Shown in pieces: positions 58,200 through 64,000 of a stretch of 64,000 nt of DNA. The DNA is from Kitasatospora sp. NBC_01287 (GTDB lineage: Bacteria > Actinomycetota > Actinomycetes > Streptomycetales > Streptomycetaceae). A program made the translations under genes and the position numbers. The stretch spans positions 7,104,001 through 7,168,000 of the forward strand of contig NZ_JAPEPB010000001.1 of assembly GCF_026340565.1 (NCBI RefSeq). The letters run 5' to 3'. A model generated the notes under the pieces. That model was not told where the DNA came from and made no database searches. It was given only the letters and a program-made list of their open reading frames with translations. Position 1 is the stretch's first letter, and each line of letters starts with the position of its first letter.

Positions 58200-59453
58200 A
58201 TGATCACCGGCAGCGGGGTGGCAGAGCGGCCACTTCTCCTTCTGGTCGCCACGGGCATGCGGTCCTACCGCGAGTACTTGCTCGGGCCGATCAGCACCGA
58301 GTTCCGGGTGCACCTCTTCCACACGGTCGAACCGACGTGGGAGCGCGAGTACCTGAGTGGCTGGACGGTGCTGCCCGACACCTACGACGGGCCGGCGCTC
58401 GCCGCCGCCGCCACCGAACTGCACCAGGTCGAGCCGTTCGACGGCGTGCTCTGCTGGGACGAGGGGCGGATCCACGCGGCCTCGCACATCGCCGAGGCGC
58501 TGAAGCTTCCGAACGGCGACCCCGCGGTCATCTGGCGGCTGCGCGACAAGGGGCAGACCCGGCAGGCGCTGGCCGCCGCCGGAGTGCCCCAGCCGCTGTC
58601 GATCCCGGTGAGCACCGAGGAGGAGGCGCTGGCCGCGGCCGAGCGGATCGGCTACCCGGTGATCGTCAAGCCCCGCGGCTACGGCGCGAGCATCGGCGTG
58701 ATCAAGGTGGCGAGCCGCGAGGAACTGGCGCGGGGCTTCTCCTTCACCCGCACCACCACGCTGCCCGACCCGGTCGTCTTCAACTCCGCCGAGCCCTATC
58801 TGGTGGAGGAGTGCGTCACCGGTGAGGAGATCAGCGTCGACTCCGTGGTCCACCACGGCGTGGTGACGGCGCTCTTCGTCGGCCGCAAGCAGGTCGGCTA
58901 CCCGCCCTACGCGGAGGAGGTCGGCCACTTCGTCGAGGCGGCGGACCCGCTGCTCGCCGATCCGGAGTTCGCCCGGCTGCTCACCGAGACCCACGCGGCG
59001 CTCGGCTTCACCGACGGCTGGACGCACAGCGAGTTCATGCTCACCGCCGACGGGCCGCGGCTGATCGAGGTCAACGGGCGGCTCGGCGGCGACCTGATCC
59101 CGTACCTGGGCCGGCTCGCCACCGGGATCGACCCCGGCCTGGCCGCCGCCCGGGTGGCCTGCGGCCAGGCGCCGGAGCTGACCGCGACCCTGGCCAGGAC
59201 CACTGGCGTGCGGTTCTTCTACGTGGCCGAGGAGGACACCGTGATCGGCTCGGTCGACTTCGACCGGCAGCGGCTGCCGGCCGCGATCGACCGCGCGGTC
59301 GCCGTCGCGGCGCCGGGCGCGGTCGTCTCACCGCCGCCCAGGGGCACGGTCTGGGGCCGGATCGCCTACGCCACCGCCGCCGCCGACGACCGGGCGGCGT
59401 GCGGCGCGGCGCTGGACGCGGCCGAGGCGGCACTCGTCGTCCTGCCGGGGTGA
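58200..59453 (+). CDS. ATP-grasp ligase of a biosynthetic cluster
   Basis: This 417-residue ATP-grasp protein has YPVIVKPRGYGASIGVIKV near residue 155 (nucleotide Lys and Gly loop), PYLVEECVTGEEISVDSVV near residue 200 and HSEFMLTADGPRLIEVNGRLGGD near residue 285 (metal Glu/Asn). It resembles L-amino acid ligases such as the BacD/RizA kind, which join amino acids through an acyl phosphate. GGAAGG precedes ATG 58200. Placed first behind the StrR box, it probably makes an amide bond in the product. The exporter gene follows 46 bases later. Confidence 0.85.
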   Translation: MITGSGVAERPLLLLVATGMRSYREYLLGPISTEFRVHLFHTVEPTWEREYLSGWTVLPDTYDGPALAAAATELHQVEPFDGVLCWDEGRIHAASHIAEALKLPNGDPAVIWRLRDKGQTRQALAAAGVPQPLSIPVSTEEEALAAAERIGYPVIVKPRGYGASIGVIKVASREELARGFSFTRTTTLPDPVVFNSAEPYLVEECVTGEEISVDSVVHHGVVTALFVGRKQVGYPPYAEEVGHFVEAADPLLADPEFARLLTETHAALGFTDGWTHSEFMLTADGPRLIEVNGRLGGDLIPYLGRLATGIDPGLAAARVACGQAPELTATLARTTGVRFFYVAEEDTVIGSVDFDRQRLPAAIDRAVAVAAPGAVVSPPPRGTVWGRIAYATAAADDRAACGAALDAAEAALVVLPG

Positions 59454-59464
59454 TGGCCATGATT

Positions 59465-59479
59465 CTGACGAACCGTCAG
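59465..59479. repeat. CTGACG-N3-CGTCAG palindrome
   Basis: CTGACG-AAC-CGTCAG lies in the 46-base gap between the ligase and exporter genes. In this position it may weaken read-through or affect exporter translation. Confidence 0.5.
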
Positions 59480-59499
59480 ATATGCTGTGGGGCAGGGCG

Positions 59500-60804
59500 A
59501 TGAGCGGCAAGGCGGAGAGCGGCGGCGGCCCGGGAGCGTGGGCCACCTTCGTGGAGTCGCCGCTCGCGGTGAAGGCGATCCTGGCGGGCGTGGTGATCAA
59601 CCGGCTCGGCGCCTTCCTCGGCATCTTCCTGGTGCTCTACCTGACCGCCCGCGGCTACTCGGCCGGTCACGCGGCCTTCGCGCTCGGGGCCTACGGGTTC
59701 GGCGGGGTGGCCGGCGTGGTGGTCGGCGGCGCGCTGGCCAACCGGCTGGGTGCGCGCAACGCCACCGTGCTGAGCATGACCGGTTCGGCCTTCCTGCTGG
59801 TGCTGGTCTACTACGTGCACAGCTACCCGCTGATCACCGCGTCGGTGGTGCTGGTCGGCCTCTTCCAGACCATCTACCGGCCGGCCTCGGCCGCGCTGCT
59901 CTCCGAACTCACCTCGGACGAGCGGCAGGTGATGATCTTCGGGATCTGGCGGCTGGGGCTGAACATCGGCACCACGCTCTGCCCGCAGCTCGGCTTCGGG
60001 CTGTACCGGCTGGGCGGCCACGGCTACGGCATGCTCTTCTGGGGCGAGGCTGTGGTGGCGGTCGGGTACGCGGTGCTGGCCTTCCTCACGCTGCCCGGCA
60101 AGCCGGCGCCGGGCGCGGAGCCGGCTGCCGGCCGGCGCGCGGGTGCTGGTGCTGGCGCCGGTGTCGGCGAGGCCGCGCCCAAGGAGAGCTACCTGACCGT
60201 CCTCAAGGACACCAGGTTCAGCTTCTTCCTGGTGGCAGCGCTGACCAACGGGATCATCTACTCGCAGTACCTCTCGACGCTGCCGCTGGACCTCACCCGG
60301 GCCCATGTCGACGTCTTCTGGTACAGCCTGGCGGTCTCGGCGAACAGCATCATCGTGATCTTCGTCGAGCTGCCGCTGACCAAGTACACCCAGAAGTGGC
60401 CGGTCAAGCTCACCGCCGGCACCGGCTTCGCCCTGGTCGGCCTCGGTGAGGCGTGCTACGGCCTGCCGCTGGGTGCCGCGGTGATCCTGACCGGCACACT
60501 GATCTGGACGCTGGGCGAGATCGTCGGCGGGCCGACCTTCTTCGCCTACCCCGGCCTGGCCGCTCCACCGCGGCTCAAGGCCCGCTACATCAGCAGTTTC
60601 CAGCTGAGTTTCACCGCCGGCACCGCGGTCGGTCCGGTGGTCGGCGGCCTGCTCTTCCAGCAACTGGGCCACGGCGTCTGGCCGGTGGTGGCGCTCTTCG
60701 GCGCGCTCTCCACCGTCTTCGGTGTGGCCGGGATCCGGCCGATCGTGCCGTCCGCGGCGCTGAGCGAGCAGCCGGACCAGGAGCCGGTCAGCGAAGGCGT
60801 CTGA
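59500..60804 (+). CDS. MFS exporter of the biosynthetic cluster
   Basis: This 434-residue protein has twelve membrane segments, the motif GGALANRLGARNATVLS after segment two, and a Gly/Ala-rich central loop (AGAGAGAGVG) from a short repeat. It is close to MFS efflux pumps that lie next to ATP-grasp amino acid ligase genes and export their dipeptide products. ATG 59500 has a weak GCAGGG site; ATG 59482 is possible. Confidence 0.85.
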   Translation: MSGKAESGGGPGAWATFVESPLAVKAILAGVVINRLGAFLGIFLVLYLTARGYSAGHAAFALGAYGFGGVAGVVVGGALANRLGARNATVLSMTGSAFLLVLVYYVHSYPLITASVVLVGLFQTIYRPASAALLSELTSDERQVMIFGIWRLGLNIGTTLCPQLGFGLYRLGGHGYGMLFWGEAVVAVGYAVLAFLTLPGKPAPGAEPAAGRRAGAGAGAGVGEAAPKESYLTVLKDTRFSFFLVAALTNGIIYSQYLSTLPLDLTRAHVDVFWYSLAVSANSIIVIFVELPLTKYTQKWPVKLTAGTGFALVGLGEACYGLPLGAAVILTGTLIWTLGEIVGGPTFFAYPGLAAPPRLKARYISSFQLSFTAGTAVGPVVGGLLFQQLGHGVWPVVALFGALSTVFGVAGIRPIVPSAALSEQPDQEPVSEGV

Positions 60805-60848
60805 GGCGCCGGCCGGGTGCGGTCCCGAGCCTTGGCGCAGCCTTGAGT

Positions 60849-60905
60849 TTTGAGCAGTCCCGAGTTCCGAGCAGTCCCGAGTTCCGAACAGTCCCGAAGT
60901 TTCGA
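60849..60905. repeat. 17 bp tandem repeat, three units
   Basis: GAGCAGTCCCGAGTTCC occurs twice exactly and a third time with changes, in the 247-base gap before the StrR-like gene. The CAGTCCCGA and GTTCCGA parts loosely resemble StrR half-sites with one extra base, so regulatory function is possible. Confidence 0.75.
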
Positions 60906-61051
60906 GCATGCGCGATCCCTGGCACCACCGCCGGCGGCGACCCCGTCCCGGGCGGGTGCCCGGCGGCCGCTTCGACGCTCACCGCGCACAGCCCGGCTCC
61001 GCCACATGGAGCCGCACACGTTCTGGCGACACATCTGCCTGGGGGCGCTAG

Positions 61052-62269
61052 ATGAGAACAGCGGACCGGATACCCATCGAGTCGATCCGGCCAGGGGAGT
61101 CGCCGCGCTTCGGCGCGGAGGACGAAGAGCACATCAGGCGGCTGGCGCAGACCGATGCCGAGCTGCCGCCGATCCTGGTGAACCGCCGCACGATGCGGGT
61201 GATCGACGGCATGCACCGGCTGCGGGCCGCCCAGCTCAAAGGTGAACGGACCATCGTCGTCGAGTACTTCGACGGCACCGAGGCGGCCGCCTACATCCTG
61301 GGCGTGCAGGCCAACGTGGCGCACGGGCTGCCGCTCTCGCTGGCCGAGCGCAAGGAGGCGGCCCGCCGGATCGTCGGGTTGCAGCCGGAGCTGGCCGACC
61401 GGGCGGTCGCGCAGCTGACCGGGCTGGCCGCCGGCACGGTGAGCGCCATCCGCAAGCTCGCGGGCGCCGAGGCGGCCCAGCGCGGCACCCGGGTGGGGCG
61501 GGACGGACGGCTCCGCCCGGTCAACGCGGACGAGGGACGGCGGCGGGCGGTGGCGGTGATCCGCGAGTATCCGGATGCCTCGCTGCGTGAGATCGCCCAG
61601 GCGGCCGGGGTGTCGCTGGGTACGGCACATGACATCAGGGCCCGGTTGGAGCGGGGAGAGGACCCGGTGCACCGTGATGTGCCGCGCGGCGCGGGGGAGT
61701 TGGCCGCCGCCCAGGGGGTGGAGCTGGCCGCGGTCTCCGCGCCCTCCGGTGGGTCGCCGGGCGCCGGTGGGTCGCCGGGCGCCGGTGGGTCGGCGGGCGC
61801 CGGTGCGCCGGGCGGGTCCGCGGGGCTGAGGGTGTCGCAGGAGGTGGAGGTGGAGGTTGAGGCGCCGACAGCTTCGGTTCCGGCGCCGCGCAACGGCCGA
61901 CTCGCCGCGATGGGCCCGCTCGGCATGGCCGGGTCGGCCGCGCACGCTCGGCACGCCCCGCAGACCGTCCGGCGGGAGCGCACCGAGCGCACCGAGCGGC
62001 CCGAGCGGTCCGAACGGCCGGAGCGCCCCGAGCCGTTCGCCGGACTGGAGACGCTGCGCCGCGATCCCTCGCTGCGCTTCACCGACCACGGCCGGGCGCT
62101 GCTGATCTGGCTGCACCGCCGACTGGTGGTGGTCGGCGAGGCGGAGAGCGAACTGGGCAACATCCCTTCGCACTTACTGCCGGTGGTGGCCGACCTGGCG
62201 CAGGAGTGCTCCGACATCTGGCATGAGCTGTCGATCGAACTCCATTACCGTGCCCGCCAGATCGGCTGA
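61052..62269 (+). CDS. StrR-like pathway regulator (ParB-type N-terminal domain)
   Basis: This 405-residue protein begins with a ParB-like domain (RIPIESIRPGESPRFGAEDEEH, LPPILVNRRTMRVIDGMHRLRAA) followed by ANVAHGLPLSLAERKEAARRI and a helix-turn-helix near residue 135 and again near 180 (ASLREIAQAAGVSLGTAHDIRARLE). This is the layout of StrR, NovG and Bbr activators of antibiotic clusters and not of chromosome partition ParB. A linker with GGSPGA and ERTERPERSE repeats (residues 235-330) leads to a C-terminal domain. The matching DNA box is at 57952. ATG 61052 has a weak ribosome site. Confidence 0.85.
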   Translation: MRTADRIPIESIRPGESPRFGAEDEEHIRRLAQTDAELPPILVNRRTMRVIDGMHRLRAAQLKGERTIVVEYFDGTEAAAYILGVQANVAHGLPLSLAERKEAARRIVGLQPELADRAVAQLTGLAAGTVSAIRKLAGAEAAQRGTRVGRDGRLRPVNADEGRRRAVAVIREYPDASLREIAQAAGVSLGTAHDIRARLERGEDPVHRDVPRGAGELAAAQGVELAAVSAPSGGSPGAGGSPGAGGSAGAGAPGGSAGLRVSQEVEVEVEAPTASVPAPRNGRLAAMGPLGMAGSAAHARHAPQTVRRERTERTERPERSERPERPEPFAGLETLRRDPSLRFTDHGRALLIWLHRRLVVVGEAESELGNIPSHLLPVVADLAQECSDIWHELSIELHYRARQIG

Positions 62270-62273
62270 CCCG

Positions 62274-63500
62274 ATGCCGGCTCGGCAGGCCACCGGAGCC
62301 GCCCCGGGCCCGCCGCCGCATCCGGGCCCGGGGCCCGCCCCGCACCCCGCGTCCGCTCCCCGCTCCGTTCCTGCTCCAGGGCGTGCTCCTGGGCGCGGTG
62401 TCGGGCGCGACCGGGTCGCGATCGTCGGCGGCGGACTGGCCGGTGCCGCGCTCGCCTGGCGGCTGGTGCGGCGCGGATGCCCGGTCACGGTCTTCACCGG
62501 CGGCCGGGAGAGCGCCGCGGCGGACGCCACCGAGGCCTCCGGTGGACTGGTCCGCGGCTTCGAACCCGACCTGGTGGCAGCCAGGTCGGCCGCGACCGGC
62601 CTGGCCGAGCTGCGGGCTGATCCGGTGCTCCGCGACTGGGCCGGCTACCGGGAGACCGGTTCCTGCTTCGTGCTGCTGCCTGGCAGCGGCCCCGGCCCCG
62701 GCCCCGGCCCTGGCCCCGGCGGCGACCGGCCGCCGGGCCCGGACGCGGTGCTGGGGCTGCTGGACGGACTGCTGCCGGGCTCGGCCGAACTGGTCGAGGC
62801 GGCTTCGCTGCCCGCCTTCCGCAGTCTGCCACCCGGGACTTGGGCCGTGCTGGAGCGGGCGGCGGGCCGGATCTCGCCCGCCCGGCTGCGCCGCTCGCTG
62901 CTGACCGCCGTCGAGCGGCACGGCGGCCGGCTGTGCGCCGAGCCGGTGGCCGATCCCTCGGACGCCGAACTGCGTTCGCGCCACCGGGCGGTGGTGCTGG
63001 CGACCGGACCGTGGACACCGGCGCTGCTGGCCCGCGCGGGCCTGCCCGACCAGGGGCTGCGCAGCAAGCAGATCCAGTACACCGTGCTGCGCGGCGTCCG
63101 ACTCCCGCCCGGCCTGGGCTCGTTCGTCGACGAGACCTCCGGGCTCTACGGCCGCCCGGACGGGCCGGACGGCCTGCTGCTCGGCCTGCCCACCGACCGC
63201 TGGGACGTGGATCCGGTCGCACCGCGCCCCGATCCGGCGCTGGCCGTGCGGGTGCTGGCGGTGGCCCAGCAGCGCCTGCGGCTGCCGCCGGGGCCGGGCG
63301 GCAGGCGCCACCCGGGCCACGCGCGCACCGTCGCGGCCACCGACTGCTATGCCCTGTCAGGCGGGCTGATGCTCCGTCAGCTCGTTGGCCAGGAAAGACT
63401 CTTCACCTTCACCGGCGGCACCGGCGGCGCCGCCAAGACGGCGCTCACCGCCGCGCGTACCGCCGCAGAGGAACTCCTCCAGGCCGCCGCGGCCGGTTGA
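62274..63500 (+). CDS. DAAO-family FAD-dependent oxidoreductase
   Basis: This 408-residue flavoprotein has VAIVGGGLAGAALAWRLVRRG near residue 48, the FAD-binding loop EASGGLVRGFEPD, AVVLATGPWTPALL near residue 240 and FTGGTGGAAKTALTAAR near the end, the layout of glycine oxidase/D-amino acid oxidase-like enzymes. A Pro-rich start of about 45 residues and a PGPGPGPG insert are low complexity. ATG 62274 lies 4 bases after the regulator stop. Its neighbour is an amino acid N-hydroxylase; in hydrazine pathways a DAAO-like enzyme releases the hydrazino acid made from N6-hydroxylysine. Confidence 0.8.
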   Translation: MPARQATGAAPGPPPHPGPGPAPHPASAPRSVPAPGRAPGRGVGRDRVAIVGGGLAGAALAWRLVRRGCPVTVFTGGRESAAADATEASGGLVRGFEPDLVAARSAATGLAELRADPVLRDWAGYRETGSCFVLLPGSGPGPGPGPGPGGDRPPGPDAVLGLLDGLLPGSAELVEAASLPAFRSLPPGTWAVLERAAGRISPARLRRSLLTAVERHGGRLCAEPVADPSDAELRSRHRAVVLATGPWTPALLARAGLPDQGLRSKQIQYTVLRGVRLPPGLGSFVDETSGLYGRPDGPDGLLLGLPTDRWDVDPVAPRPDPALAVRVLAVAQQRLRLPPGPGGRRHPGHARTVAATDCYALSGGLMLRQLVGQERLFTFTGGTGGAAKTALTAARTAAEELLQAAAAG

Positions 63501-63545
63501 ACGCGTTTTCGGTCAGTTGAACCAGGAATTCGGTCAGTTGAACGC
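63493..63545. repeat. Direct repeat with StrR-like half-sites at a stop codon
   Basis: CGGTTGAAC (over the flavoprotein stop codon) and two copies of CGGTCAGTTGAAC, about 21 bases apart, precede the N-hydroxylase gene. CAGTTGAAC equals the right arm of the StrR box at 57952, here in direct orientation. Confidence 0.5.
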
Positions 63546-63620
63546 CTTGTCGGCGAAAAACCACCGTGGTTTGCTGCGCAAAGGGGAATGCACCCACCAT
63601 TTCCGTGATTGGGGAATGTT

Positions 63621-64000
63621 TTGGAAAGCCAGGACATCGAACTGCTCGCCATCGGCGCCGGACCGGCCAACCTCGCCCTGGCGGTGGCACTGGAAGAACT
63701 CGCACCGGGCGATCTCGCCGAGCGGACCCGAATCGTGGAGCAGCACGATTCGGTGATCTGGCAGCGCGGCATGCTGCTGCCGTGGACGCAGAGCCAGGTC
63801 TCCTTCCTGAAGGACCTGGTGACCCTGCGGAACCCGACCAGCCGCTACTCGTTCATCAACTACCTGCACTCCGCGGGCCGGCTGGACGAGTTCATCAACC
63901 TGGGCACCTTCACGCCGTACCGGCAGGAGATCTCCGGCTACCTGCAGTGGGTCGCCGACACCCTGGCCACGGTCCGGATCGACTACGGCCGGCGCAGCAC
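63621..64000 (+). CDS. Lysine/ornithine N-monooxygenase, N-terminal part (cut by window end)
   Basis: The visible 126 residues match the start of the SidA/IucD/PvdA family: LLAIGAGPANLALAVALEE (FAD loop), WQRGMLLPWTQSQVSFLKDLVTLRNP and YSFINYLHSAGRL (amino acid site), then PYRQEISGYLQWVA. These enzymes hydroxylate the side-chain amine of lysine or ornithine using NADPH and oxygen. The start is TTG 63621 with GGGGA 5-6 bases upstream; there is no in-frame ATG. The gene runs past the right edge. Confidence 0.85.
   Translation, partial: MESQDIELLAIGAGPANLALAVALEELAPGDLAERTRIVEQHDSVIWQRGMLLPWTQSQVSFLKDLVTLRNPTSRYSFINYLHSAGRLDEFINLGTFTPYRQEISGYLQWVADTLATVRIDYGRRS

Noticed and set aside
61052..62269. 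Chromosome or plasmid partition ParB
   Set aside because: The ParB-like domain is followed by StrR-type sequence, there is no ParA gene, and it lies in a biosynthetic cluster with a StrR box.
1..64000. tRNA, rRNA, insertion sequence or prophage
   Set aside because: No cloverleaf, rRNA core sequence, transposase motif, terminal inverted repeat pair or phage structural protein was recognised on either strand by reading; a covariance search would settle small RNAs.

Overview
This window is chromosomal DNA from a high-GC filamentous actinomycete of the Streptomyces/Kitasatospora type. The signs are codons that almost always end in G or C, many GTG and TTG starts, 4-base ATGA/GTGA gene overlaps, TAT and Sec exported proteins, XRE/DUF397 gene pairs, and a StrR-type antibiotic regulator. 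I see no rRNA, tRNA, CRISPR array, insertion sequence or phage structural gene.

Layout. (1) 1-371: the end of an EAL-domain protein. (2) 643-12094: an envelope or extracellular polysaccharide locus with three GT2 glycosyltransferases, a flippase-like protein, a NodB-type deacetylase, a GT-C-like membrane protein, a GH16 hydrolase fused to a membrane domain, then a divergent flavoprotein and ATP-grasp pair. (3) 12206-16002: a secreted protease, a divergent Lrp/LysE pair and an orphan coiled-coil protein. (4) 16010-23767: a lipid or acyl-CoA catabolic regulon under a TetR repressor. Two convergent operons (SDR-SDR-MDR and kinase-ACAD-ACAD-ACAD) share one promoter/operator design. (5) 23910-32728: a TAT phosphoesterase, an auxiliary trpS with a tryptophan attenuator, a purine permease, a VOC protein, a methyltransferase, a GntR-ABC operon and a small secreted protein.

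(6) 32907-33297: a mosaic of decayed fragments of neighbouring genes. (7) 33261-36306: a RsbW-like/XRE/DUF397 regulatory locus and endonuclease IV. (8) 36495-45016: a large S8-like protein, an acyl-CoA synthetase and a PAS-GAF-SpoIIE phosphatase. (9) 45558-57420: an XRE/ImmA/membrane cassette followed by assorted redox, regulatory and small genes. (10) 58200-64000 (continues past the edge): the start of a biosynthetic cluster with an ATP-grasp ligase, an MFS exporter, a StrR-like regulator, a DAAO-like flavoprotein and a lysine/ornithine N-hydroxylase. A near-consensus StrR box lies upstream of the ligase.

The points most worth following are the StrR box together with the flavoprotein/N-hydroxylase pair, which suggests an N-N bond or N-hydroxy amino acid product; the four-segment trp attenuator; the shared TetR-type promoter; the collapsed duplicate locus; and a window-wide habit of short tandem duplications that overlap or abut stop codons.
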